NCBI GenBank assembly: GCA_030673005.1
Contig: DAOVFI010000077.1
Location: forward strand, 1-9,257
Source: Planctomycetales bacterium
Lineage (GTDB): Bacteria; Planctomycetota; Phycisphaerae; SM23-33
Direction: 5' to 3'
DNA length: 9,257 bases
Both the position numbers and the translations under genes were made by a program. Below the pieces are notes generated by a model. It was given only the letters and a program-made list of their open reading frames with translations, made no database searches and was not told the DNA's origin. Positions 1-6,832 of this stretch are shown piece by piece. The number at the start of each line of letters is the position of its first letter. Within the stretch, counting starts at the first letter, position 1.

Positions 1-2
1 AG

Positions 3-1574
3 ATGGTAGTTATGCTGACGGATGTTAAGGAAGAAGACATAGCAAAACTAGCCAAGGAAGATGAAGATTTTGATGAAAAAGTTCTAATAGTAAAAAGTGG
101 CCTGGAAAAGACATATAAAAAGGATCTCTCCGGCGCCGATGCGCAGTGGGCAAAGGAACAAAAAGCAAACAAGGAACTCCCCGGTCCGAAGGAGCGTCAG
201 AAGAAAGATAAGGATTCCGACATCGCCCGACTGAAAACCAAGCGCAGGGTGCTTGAGGCATACATGACCGGCAAGAACCAGCTGCGTCGGATCGAAGGCG
301 ACGGAATCTTCGCAGGCTTTCTCGAATGGCAGAACTGGTGCTTCTCCAACGCCATCAAGGCCATACGTCGCGGTAATATCGTCACGGGCCTGACAGACCT
401 CCGCGATAAGCGCGGCTCTATTACCCCCAATCCCCTTCGCGACCCGGCTGTGCCCAATAGCACACCCACCTATACGGTCCCGACAGATCGGGAAGGTTAC
501 GGCGTCCTGGCCTGGCTGGCGTTGATGGGGTGGGGCCTGTGGTGGATAATCTCCACGCACTGGTTTTATTCGCTGGTTTTCTTTGCGATTGTGCTGGCGA
601 TCTGGACGGTTTTCGGCGGGGCGATCTGTCGGATGGCTGCGCTGCACGCCGCTCGCGAGGAAAAGATTTCGATGGTATCAGCCGTCAAATTCTCGATATC
701 GAAGTTTTTCAGCTTTCTCAGCGCCCCGCTGCTGCCGATAGTGGGAATTGTAATATGCGGTATGTTTCTGGCGCTTGGCGGAGCGGCCGGAGCGATTCCA
801 TACGCCGGCGAATTGTTCGTGGGCGTGATGTTTTTCCTGGCGCTGATTCTGGGAATCGTCATCACCTTCCTGACTTTCGGTCTGGTCTGCGGGGCGCCCC
901 TGATGTGGCCGACCATCGCCGTGGAAGGCTCCGACGCCTTCGACGCCTTCAGTCATTCATTCAGTTATCCGTTTCAGCGCCCGTTCCGCTACGGGCTGTA
1001 CTGGCTGGTGGCGGCGGTCTATGGGACGATCTGTTACTTATTTGTCCGCCTGTTCGCATTCATCGCACTGCTGATGATACATTTCTGGACCGGATGGGCG
1101 ATGAAAATGGCCGACCGCGACGAATACGCCCTCGGCGCCGGAAAACTCGACACCATGTGGGCACAGCCGACGTTCGATTCCTTCCACGGCCCGTTCCAGT
1201 TCGAGGCGATGGGGAGATGGGAAGGATTCGGCGCCGTAGTATTATCGGGCTGGGTATATCTGGTTATCGGTATTGTGGCTGCGTTCGGGGTCTGCTTCTT
1301 ATTCTCTGCCGCCACGAATATCTACTATATCCTCCGGCGGAAGATCGACGCGACCGACCTTGACGACGTGTACGTCGAAGAGGTCGGTGATTTCGAAGAG
1401 GGACTCGAGGAAAACACCCCGGACCTGATCGAGCCGACCACTACCGAAAGCGCCGAAGAAAAACCGGTCAGGAAAAAACGAGCCAGGAAAAAACCGGCAG
1501 AAGAAAAACCCGCTGAGGGCGAAGAAAAACCTGCCGAAGGCGAAGAAGATCCCGACAAGAAAGAATCCGAATAA
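3..1574 (+). CDS. Uncharacterised polytopic membrane protein with charged N-terminal domain and Lys/Glu/Pro tail
   Basis: The function is unknown. The reading frame is open to the left edge of the window, so the true start may lie upstream; ATG at 3 and ATG at 12 are the visible choices. As read it is 523 residues. Residues 1-160 are hydrophilic and strongly charged, with no membrane segment. About six hydrophobic stretches follow, near 167-206, 237-262, 270-300, 331-358 and 406-436. Conserved-looking soluble links between them include an Arg-Met-Ala-Ala segment near 210-216 and a Ser-Asp-Ala-Phe-Asp-Ala-Phe segment at 310-316. From about 450 the chain turns acidic and ends in a Lys/Glu/Pro repeat tail, probably disordered and cytoplasmic. 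From memory, the central region resembles hypothetical membrane proteins of planctomycetes; no enzyme motif is seen. The gene ends convergently with the dehydrogenase gene, separated by the palindromic element. Confidence 0.85.
   Translation: MVVMLTDVKEEDIAKLAKEDEDFDEKVLIVKSGLEKTYKKDLSGADAQWAKEQKANKELPGPKERQKKDKDSDIARLKTKRRVLEAYMTGKNQLRRIEGDGIFAGFLEWQNWCFSNAIKAIRRGNIVTGLTDLRDKRGSITPNPLRDPAVPNSTPTYTVPTDREGYGVLAWLALMGWGLWWIISTHWFYSLVFFAIVLAIWTVFGGAICRMAALHAAREEKISMVSAVKFSISKFFSFLSAPLLPIVGIVICGMFLALGGAAGAIPYAGELFVGVMFFLALILGIVITFLTFGLVCGAPLMWPTIAVEGSDAFDAFSHSFSYPFQRPFRYGLYWLVAAVYGTICYLFVRLFAFIALLMIHFWTGWAMKMADRDEYALGAGKLDTMWAQPTFDSFHGPFQFEAMGRWEGFGAVVLSGWVYLVIGIVAAFGVCFLFSAATNIYYILRRKIDATDLDDVYVEEVGDFEEGLEENTPDLIEPTTTESAEEKPVRKKRARKKPAEEKPAEGEEKPAEGEEDPDKKESE
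1491..1547 (+). repeat. Short tandem coding repeat, Lys-Pro-Ala-Glu units
   Basis: Inside the C-terminal tail of the first membrane protein, the unit Lys-Pro-Ala-Glu occurs at residues 497-500, 502-505 and 509-512. The last two copies extend to the same seven-residue unit, KPAEGEE. At DNA level the units share GAAGAAAAAC blocks with synonymous third-position changes, so the repeat is old enough to have drifted while the protein pattern was kept. Such tails are typical of flexible cytoplasmic linkers. Confidence 0.7.
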
Positions 1575-1589
1575 TCAATAAGATTTGAC

Positions 1590-1690
1590 GGGTGGCACGG
1601 TCAAGTCGGAGACTTGGCCGTGAACGAGCAGCGACCCGGTCGAGCAAGGCCAAGGCCAAAGGGCCTTAACCTTGCTCGACCGTGCCACCC
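1590..1690. repeat. Compound palindromic intergenic element (nested and overlapping inverted repeats)
   Basis: This element fills most of the 142-bp gap between two convergent genes. The outer arms are a perfect 13-bp inverted repeat, GGGTGGCACGGTC at 1590-1602 and its complement at 1678-1690. A second perfect 13-bp pair, CGGTCGAGCAAGG at 1637-1649 with 1670-1682, shares GACCG (1678-1682) with the outer right arm. Within it a third hairpin pairs AAGGCC at 1652-1657 with GGCCTT at 1662-1667. A fourth pairs CACGGTCAAGTC at 1596-1607 with 1611-1622 over a GGA loop (12 bp including one G-U). No run of T follows either end, so it is not a textbook intrinsic terminator, although its position would suit bidirectional termination. 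It resembles a dispersed REP- or MITE-type palindrome. Only one copy exists in this window. Confidence 0.85.
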
Positions 1691-1716
1691 TGAAGACAGT
1701 CTGTTATTACGTAGTA

Positions 1717-3381
1717 TCACCGTGGCCGGGTATTAGGTTTTCGACTCTTTCTGCGGACTTGCTCCTTGATACGCTGGATGTGCCCTCTGCCGAGGGCCTT
1801 GACCTCGCAGCCCAACTCGAAGTATCGGCGGATCTTCTCGTCGTCAAGAATTCCGAAGCAGTCGATCACCGCCAGTGGTCCGCCCGCCATTTTTACGACC
1901 TTGTCCGGCTCGAGCGTCAGGTACGGCGTGTGCGGTACGGCGAAGATAACGGCCTCGGCGCCTTTGAGGGCCTTGGCCAGTTCAGGCTGCACGCGGATAT
2001 CGGCGACGCCGTCCTGGTTGTGGAAGAACCTTGCCCATGAATGTCCCGGCGCCGGATAGACATCCTGGCTTTCCAGCTCGTACCAGTGTTCGACGTACGG
2101 GTCGTGAGCCCGCATCTCGGCACCCATTTCCGTCAGGCGGCGGAGGACCAGTTCCGAGCCGCTGTAGCGCGTGTCGCCGACGTCCTGACGATAACTGGCC
2201 CCGCAGATGAGCACGTTCGCCCCGGCGATGTACCGTCCCATGTTGCGGAGGGCGTCGCGGGTCAGCGTCGCCACGTGCAGGCCCCGCGTGTCGTTGATGT
2301 CGATAGCGGTCGTGGAAATCTTGAAGACTTCGTCGCCGTCCTCGAAGCCCAGGATGTGCTTGTATGCCCAGTATCCAAGCCCGCCGTCCTTCGGCAGGCA
2401 GTATCCCCCGATGCCCGGTCCGGGGAAGATCATGTTGCTGTGCGTGGGGCGCATCTTTATGGCATCGACGACCTTGGTCAGGTCCACCCCGTTGCGCTCG
2501 GAGAAGAGACTCCATTCATTCAGGAACGCCAGCGTCGTCGCGCGGTAGGAGTTCTCGATGATCTTGGTGGTCTCCGACTCGATGGGGCGGTCCATCACCG
2601 TCAGCGGGAATTCTTTGGTGTTGAGGACCTCTTTGAGGAACTTTTCGACGCGCCGGCGGGCCTGGGCGTTACAGCCGCTGCACACTCGCCAGAAGTCGCG
2701 GATGCTGGAGACGTAGTCCTTTCCGGGCATGACTCGCTCGAAACTGTGCGCCAGCAGGGGCGTGGCCTTGATTTTACGGGCGGCGAACGCGCGTTTGAGG
2801 ATCGGCCAGGCCACGAATTCCGTCGTACCTGGCGCAACGGTCGTCTCGATCAGCACCAGGCACTTGGGTGGAATTTTCTGACCGATGGTCCGCATCGTCG
2901 CCTCCAGGGCGGTCATTTCAGTCCAGCCGGTGCGCATGTTGCCCAGGTCGTGCTTGGTGTAGTCGCACTGGACGTCCACGACAACGCAGTCGGCGAGTTT
3001 CAGGCAGTCGCTGTTGAACGTGGCGGTGAGTGTCTTCTTGTCGTTGACGCAGCGTGCGATCATCGGCTCGACTTCGGGGTCTTCTGCCTTGACGGGCGAT
3101 AGGCCGCGATTCAGCAGCGGGATCTTCCAGTAACTCCGCGTGCTGGGCCTCTGGCAACCGATAACGAACTTGCTCGACCGGCCCTTTTTGTCGGTCGTGT
3201 CGGCTACAACCGCCGCCATGACGGCGCCGACAAAACCCACACCCATCACCACGACGATCTCCTTGCCTTCGCCGCGCGCCTTTTTTACGAGTTTCTCGAG
3301 ACGCTGCATCTCGGAGGCGTACTTGCTGTCGGTGGGAATAGTGAATTTCTCTCCGGCCGGACTGATTGAATATTCTGCCAT
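1717..3381 (-). CDS. Nucleotide-sugar 6-dehydrogenase (UDP-glucose / UDP-N-acetylmannosamine dehydrogenase family)
   Basis: Enzymes of this family oxidise C6 of a UDP- or GDP-sugar to the uronic acid with two NAD+, in the cytoplasm, supplying acidic sugars for capsule, exopolysaccharide or O-antigen. With the start chosen here it has 554 residues. Visible motifs: the Rossmann loop GVGFVG at 47-52; ETTVAPGTT at 179-187; a central-domain segment with Lys273 and Asn277 followed by Tyr-Arg-Ala; the catalytic-cysteine motif GPGIGGYCLPKD at 321-332 with Cys328; and a C-terminal Asp-Thr-Arg-Tyr-Ser segment at 403-407. It is longer than the usual 390-450 residues, with about 40 extra N-terminal residues and a basic C-terminal tail. 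The usual Pro-Glu-Arg of the central domain reads Phe-Glu-Arg (214-216). ATG at 3381 is preferred over ATG at 3396 because a Shine-Dalgarno sequence lies between them. The exact substrate cannot be told; the layout fits WecC/TviB-like members as well as UDP-glucose dehydrogenase. Confidence 0.92.
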   Translation of the reverse strand: MAEYSISPAGEKFTIPTDSKYASEMQRLEKLVKKARGEGKEIVVVMGVGFVGAVMAAVVADTTDKKGRSSKFVIGCQRPSTRSYWKIPLLNRGLSPVKAEDPEVEPMIARCVNDKKTLTATFNSDCLKLADCVVVDVQCDYTKHDLGNMRTGWTEMTALEATMRTIGQKIPPKCLVLIETTVAPGTTEFVAWPILKRAFAARKIKATPLLAHSFERVMPGKDYVSSIRDFWRVCSGCNAQARRRVEKFLKEVLNTKEFPLTVMDRPIESETTKIIENSYRATTLAFLNEWSLFSERNGVDLTKVVDAIKMRPTHSNMIFPGPGIGGYCLPKDGGLGYWAYKHILGFEDGDEVFKISTTAIDINDTRGLHVATLTRDALRNMGRYIAGANVLICGASYRQDVGDTRYSGSELVLRRLTEMGAEMRAHDPYVEHWYELESQDVYPAPGHSWARFFHNQDGVADIRVQPELAKALKGAEAVIFAVPHTPYLTLEPDKVVKMAGGPLAVIDCFGILDDEKIRRYFELGCEVKALGRGHIQRIKEQVRRKSRKPNTRPR

Positions 3382-3388
3382 TATATTT

Positions 3389-3394
3389 CCTTCC
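3389..3394 (-). promoter_or_regulatory. Shine-Dalgarno GGAAGG deciding the dehydrogenase start
   Basis: Read on the minus strand, GGAAGG ends 7 nt before the ATG at 3381. It overlaps the upstream in-frame ATG (3396), which has no such signal of its own. This supports initiation at 3381 and a protein five residues shorter than the longest open frame. Confidence 0.7.
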
Positions 3395-3418
3395 ATATTA
3401 TGCGAGATATAAAACTTT

Positions 3419-3480
3419 CTGCCGCCGGGCAGGCATGACCGGCCCCCCGTGGGGCCGAGTCCGAATCATACGGCCACGGG
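3419..3480. other. GC-rich hairpin cluster in the divergent intergenic region (possible 5' leader of the dehydrogenase gene)
   Basis: Three inverted repeats crowd here. CTGCC at 3419-3423 pairs with GGCAG at 3428-3432. A 7-bp stem pairs 3440-3446 with 3451-3457 over a CCGT loop. CCCGTG at 3446-3451 pairs with CACGGG at 3475-3480, which competes with the second stem. All lie within 100 nt upstream of the dehydrogenase start, so a leftward transcript starting near 3458 or earlier would carry at least two of them. I recognise no known riboswitch. Confidence 0.5.
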
Positions 3481-3493
3481 CAATCTTCATTAA
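3465..3493 (-). promoter_or_regulatory. Weak candidate promoter for the dehydrogenase gene
   Basis: On the minus strand a TATGAT -10 box (3470-3465, five of six consensus bases) follows, after 17 nt, a poor -35 (TTAATG, three of six). A transcript from it would begin near 3458 and have a leader of about 77 nt containing the GC-rich hairpins. The -35 is too weak to be sure. Confidence 0.25.
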
Positions 3494-3552
3494 ATATCGG
3501 TAAGTGGCGGCAGTAACATTGAAGAAACCGCAGGCCCGGCGAATTATGGTAA

Positions 3553-3582
3553 TTGCCTTTACGTCCGGTTTCGATTTAGAAT
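3553..3582 (+). promoter_or_regulatory. Candidate sigma-70-type promoter abutting the start codon of the 3590 gene
   Basis: TTGCCT (3553-3558, four of six -35 bases), an 18-nt spacer and TAGAAT (3577-3582, five of six -10 bases). The expected transcription start, about 7 nt beyond the -10 box, falls at or next to the A of the ATG at 3590. No Shine-Dalgarno is present, so the message may be leaderless. The promoter would drive the membrane gene and, 20 bp after it, trpB. Confidence 0.45.
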
Positions 3583-3589
3583 AACGTAT

Positions 3590-4549
3590 ATGAGTCACCA
3601 GAGACGTCATTTGCTGGAAAAGTTGCAGGTGCAAATTGCGGCGGCGGCGGCGCTGGCGGTTGCGTATTTTTTCATGTCCCGACTGGTGCGGCCATGGGAA
3701 CCGGGCGGCACGATGGTCTTTATTCCGGCGGGCGATTACGGTCGGTTGGCGGTCTTCGCAGTTCTGGTCTGGTTGCTGTCGGTCGGCTGCGCTATTCTGA
3801 CACTGTCGGCCCGACCTGACGGCGCACTGCTTGCCGTGCTGATCGGGGCGGCGGGCTTTGCCTTAAAGAGCGGACCGGCACGACTGCTGCTCCAGAGCCG
3901 TAACGGCGAGTTCGGCCGGTTGTTCGTCCTGCTGGCGGGCGAGGCGCTGGTTATGTCGGCGGTGGTGGCCGGTGCGATAGCAGTCATCTTCCTGGTCCGG
4001 GCAGCCGCGCGCCGCGTGTGTCCGTCGCTGGTATGGATCGCCCCTGCGCCGGTCGAGTCGCCGGAGGCCGGATCAACAAAAAAGGATAAGGGCCGGAAGG
4101 ATAAAAAAAACGCCCCATCCGGGACAGGCGGGCTGCCGCACGTAGGCGCGGCCCTGCTGATGGAAATGGCCGTAGCGCTGATTCTTCTTCTGATTACCTT
4201 CCGGTCAACCGACCGCGGGCAGATCGCCTTCGCGCTGGCGGCGAGTTTCTTCCTGTCGGCCCTGGCGGCGCATCAAACATTTCCGATCAGAATTTCGGCT
4301 CCGTTCTGGGTCGGTCCGATCCTGATGGCGGCGCTGGTTTTTATCCTCGGCTGGGTCGGAGTGGGCGGCTCTGAAGGACCGGCCTGGTACACCGCCCAGA
4401 TGGCCGCAAAGAACCTGCCCTTCCGGGCGGCTCTGCCGATAGACTGGCTGACCTTCGGCGGGGCCGGAGCGGTTGCGGGATTCTGGCTGAGCAGCAGGAT
4501 CAACGAGGCCAAAACGAAAAGCACCGAAACGCCCGGCAGGAAAGATTAA
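3590..4549 (+). CDS. Uncharacterised polytopic inner-membrane protein, upstream of trpB
   Basis: I do not recognise this 319-residue protein. Hydrophobic stretches at about 15-30, 52-72, 78-96, 108-137, 183-203, 211-228, 240-258 and 284-301 suggest seven or eight membrane helices. They fall into two halves separated by a charged loop at about 152-178, rich in Lys, Asp and Gly and probably cytoplasmic by the positive-inside rule. Both ends are short and basic. No catalytic or transporter signature is visible, and the layout does not match a tryptophan transporter I know. The ATG at 3590 has no Shine-Dalgarno but sits exactly where a candidate promoter would start transcription. A run of eight A followed by C (4103-4111) lies in the loop-coding part. 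The stop is 20 bp before trpB on the same strand, so the two are probably co-transcribed. A role in tryptophan metabolism is not implied by sequence. Confidence 0.8.
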   Translation: MSHQRRHLLEKLQVQIAAAAALAVAYFFMSRLVRPWEPGGTMVFIPAGDYGRLAVFAVLVWLLSVGCAILTLSARPDGALLAVLIGAAGFALKSGPARLLLQSRNGEFGRLFVLLAGEALVMSAVVAGAIAVIFLVRAAARRVCPSLVWIAPAPVESPEAGSTKKDKGRKDKKNAPSGTGGLPHVGAALLMEMAVALILLLITFRSTDRGQIAFALAASFFLSALAAHQTFPIRISAPFWVGPILMAALVFILGWVGVGGSEGPAWYTAQMAAKNLPFRAALPIDWLTFGGAGAVAGFWLSSRINEAKTKSTETPGRKD

Positions 4550-4569
4550 AAACCTCCGCGAGAACACAT

Positions 4570-5778
4570 ATGTCCGAAAAAACACCACTACCGACGACCG
4601 GCTACTTCGGGCCTTATGGCGGCCGGTTTGTGCCGGAGACACTTATGTCGGCCTTGGCGCAATTGCAGCGCGAGTACCGCGCCGCCATGGCGGATGAATC
4701 GTTCTGCGCCGAGTTCGACCGCTGCCTGCGCGAGATTGCCGGCCGACCAAGCGAAATGTACCTTGCGCGCCGACTTACCGAGCGAAGCGGCGGCGCGAAG
4801 ATATACATGAAGCGCGAGGATATGAACCACACCGGCGCTCACAAGATTAATAACACCCTCGGCCAGGCGCTTTTGACGCTGCGGATGGGCAAGAGGCGTG
4901 TCATCGCCGAGACCGGCGCCGGTCAGCACGGCGTGGCGACGGCCACAGCCGCCGCCGTCTTCGGCCTGGAGTGCGAAGTCTATATGGGCACGGAAGACAT
5001 CCGCCGACAGGCTTTAAACGTCTTTCGCATGGAACTTCTAGGCGCACACGTCGCGCCCGTTACCACGGGCCAGCGGACGCTCAAGGACGCCTGCAACGAG
5101 GCGATGCGCGACTGGATGGGTTCGGTCGAGCATACGCATTACATCCTCGGCTCGGTGGTAGGTCCGGCGCCGTTTCCGGAGATGGTGCGTCAGTTTCAAT
5201 GCTGTATCGGCCTGGAGTCGCGCGAGCAGATGCTCCAACTTGAAGGGCGCCTGCCGGACGTAATCGTCGCCTGCGTCGGCGGCGGGTCCAACGCCGCCGG
5301 CATTTTCTCGCCGATGATAGACGATGAGTCCGTCGAGATGGTCGGCGTCGAGGCGGGCGGGCGGAGCATGGGCCTGGGCGACCATGCGGCCAGCCTCGTC
5401 GCGGGAACGCCCGGCGTGCTGCACGGGGCCAAAAGTTACGTCCTTCAGGATTCCGACGGGCAGACCGCGCCGGTCCACAGCGTCTCGGCCGGACTGGACT
5501 ATCCCGGCGTCGGGCCTGAACACGCATACTGGAAGGATTCGGGCAGGGTCAGGTACACCACTTGCAGTGACGACGAGGCGCTCGATGCGGTCTGCCTGCT
5601 GAGCCGCACCGAGGGGATCATCCCGGCCCTGGAGTCCGCCCACGCCGTCGCCGAGGCCATCAGGATCGCCGCCGAGATGAAACCCGAACAGATTATCCTG
5701 ATAAACCTTTCAGGGCGGGGCGACAAGGACTGTAACGAGATCGCCGACATCCTCAAACGCCGGAAAGAACAGGCCTGA
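4570..5778 (+). CDS. trpB: Tryptophan synthase beta chain
   Basis: TrpB condenses indole with L-serine to L-tryptophan using PLP, normally in an alpha2-beta2 complex with TrpA in the cytoplasm. The 402 residues match the usual TrpB1 length. Family landmarks in order: the N-terminal GPYGGRFVPETL at 14-25; the PLP Schiff-base lysine Lys92 in HTGAHKINN; catalytic Glu114 in ETGAGQHG; the phosphate-binding GGGSN at 237-241; Asp310 in AGLDYPGVGP, equivalent to the well-studied Asp305 of Salmonella; EGIIPALES at 348-356; and the C-terminal SGRGDKD at 381-387 that holds the PLP ring nitrogen. All key residues are present, so it should be active. No strong Shine-Dalgarno precedes the ATG, but the upstream stop is only 20 bp away, which allows translational coupling. 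No trpA, trpC or trpF lies in the window, and the next gene is convergent, so any trpA must be elsewhere. The partner gene is an unknown membrane protein. Confidence 0.98.
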   Translation: MSEKTPLPTTGYFGPYGGRFVPETLMSALAQLQREYRAAMADESFCAEFDRCLREIAGRPSEMYLARRLTERSGGAKIYMKREDMNHTGAHKINNTLGQALLTLRMGKRRVIAETGAGQHGVATATAAAVFGLECEVYMGTEDIRRQALNVFRMELLGAHVAPVTTGQRTLKDACNEAMRDWMGSVEHTHYILGSVVGPAPFPEMVRQFQCCIGLESREQMLQLEGRLPDVIVACVGGGSNAAGIFSPMIDDESVEMVGVEAGGRSMGLGDHAASLVAGTPGVLHGAKSYVLQDSDGQTAPVHSVSAGLDYPGVGPEHAYWKDSGRVRYTTCSDDEALDAVCLLSRTEGIIPALESAHAVAEAIRIAAEMKPEQIILINLSGRGDKDCNEIADILKRRKEQA

Positions 5779-5800
5779 AACAGGGACGAAATCGGGCGGC

Positions 5801-6823
5801 TCACGTGAACAGGCGGATTCTGCCGGGTTCGGACGGCGGGACCGTGTACGCAGGTTCAGGTTCGAGCGGCTCTTTTTCTTCTACCGGTTCGAATCCGACC
5901 GCCTCGCGGACGACATAGGCGGGTCGGCCTGCCGCCTCTTCGTGAACCCTTGCGACGTACAGGCCACAGACCCCCACGGCCGACATTTGCAGACCGGTCA
6001 GACCGATTGCCAGCATCACGAGATTGGCCAAGGGCGATCCGCCCATTATCGGCCAGAGGATCAGCGCGAAGAACGCGTAGGCGATTGCCGCCGCCGCCAT
6101 CGTCCCGCCGACCAATCCGATTATCCGAAGCGGCCAGGTCGCCGAGCCGAACATTTCGGCCGCAGCGGTCCCGGCAAGGGCGCGCAGCGTCGGGCTGGAC
6201 CTTTCGCCCTCATCGCCCTCGAGTTCGTATTCAACCGACGTCCGGCGGAAACCCATCCAGCGGACTACCGGTTCTACGGAACGCCCCTTTCGATTTATCA
6301 GACGGACTGCCTGGACGGCCTTGCGGTCCAGCAGGCGCGAGTCGGTCGCCTCGGCAGGCCTCATTCCCGATACCAGGCGGATAAGCCGGTCCGCCAGTCG
6401 TCGCAGCCGGGACTGCCCGACCGAGCGGGTATTGACCGCGCCGACCACTTCGTAACCCTGTCGCCACCGCGCCGCCAGTTCACCAACGAGATCGGGCTTC
6501 CGTCGCGCGTCGGGTCCTATGCTGATTACCGCCGAGCCGACGGCGTAGTCATACCCCGCCGCCGTCGCCGCCGATCGACCGAAGCGGCGCGAAAGTGTAA
6601 CGCACCTGACGCGATCGTCCTGGTCGTGCAGGCCGAGGATGATCTCCGCCGACTCGTCCGTCGAACCGTCATCGATGAAAATGATCTCGTACGCCTGGTC
6701 GAGCCTGTCGGCCTCGCTGCGCAGCTTCTGATAAAACTCCGGCAGCGATTCGGCCTCGTTATACACCGGCACGATGAAACTGACGGCCACTGCCGTAATG
6801 TCGCGATGCTCGCTCTGGACCAT
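5801..6823 (-). CDS. Family 2 glycosyltransferase, GtrB/DPM1/ArnC-like, with degenerate DxD motif
   Basis: Relatives transfer a sugar from a nucleotide donor to a polyprenyl phosphate at the inner face of the membrane. From ATG 6823 it has 340 residues: a GT-A domain (about 14-225) with VPVYNEAESLPEF at 19-30 and the donor-binding FIDDGSTDES at 49-58, then two membrane helices (about 231-257 and 265-291), then Gly-Arg-Pro-Ala-Tyr-Val-Val (299-305) as in GtrB proteins, and a Glu/Pro-rich tail. Oddly, the metal-binding stretch, usually like DADLQDPPE, reads GPDARRKPD (103-111), so the first Asp is lost, and the usual Asp-Phe-Arg-Leu reads Asp-Ser-Arg-Leu (161-164). The active site may be altered or dead. 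The frame can extend to a GTG at 6838, but a purine tract between the two favours ATG 6823. It lies about 70 nt behind the heparinase-like gene, probably in the same transcript, and converges on trpB with a 22-bp gap. Confidence 0.9.
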   Translation of the reverse strand: MVQSEHRDITAVAVSFIVPVYNEAESLPEFYQKLRSEADRLDQAYEIIFIDDGSTDESAEIILGLHDQDDRVRCVTLSRRFGRSAATAAGYDYAVGSAVISIGPDARRKPDLVGELAARWRQGYEVVGAVNTRSVGQSRLRRLADRLIRLVSGMRPAEATDSRLLDRKAVQAVRLINRKGRSVEPVVRWMGFRRTSVEYELEGDEGERSSPTLRALAGTAAAEMFGSATWPLRIIGLVGGTMAAAAIAYAFFALILWPIMGGSPLANLVMLAIGLTGLQMSAVGVCGLYVARVHEEAAGRPAYVVREAVGFEPVEEKEPLEPEPAYTVPPSEPGRIRLFT

Positions 6824-6832
6824 ATTCTTTTT

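Noticed and set aside
530..1363. A 277-codon plus-strand frame within the first membrane protein gene
   Set aside because: An out-of-frame, Arg-rich shadow of the hydrophobic protein; no ribosome-binding site or domain.
1637..1682. Intrinsic terminator
   Set aside because: The 13-bp stem is strong and placed between convergent genes, but no U-tract follows in either direction, so I list it as a palindromic repeat rather than a terminator.
1590..1690. CRISPR-like or tRNA-like structure
   Set aside because: There are no evenly spaced direct repeats with spacers, and the arms do not form a cloverleaf with anticodon or T-loop features.
2041..3102. A 353-codon open frame on the plus strand opposite the dehydrogenase gene
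   Set aside because: It is the antisense shadow of a well-supported enzyme gene; its translation has no domain motifs and reflects GC-biased codons lacking stops.
3398..3634. A 78-codon minus-strand frame filling the divergent intergenic region and ending just before the dehydrogenase start
   Set aside because: It overlaps the start of the divergent gene antisense, contains the hairpins and candidate promoters, and its translation shows no domain. A short leader peptide cannot be fully excluded.
5779..5800. Terminator between the convergent trpB and glycosyltransferase genes
   Set aside because: The 22-bp gap has no inverted repeat or T run that I can find.
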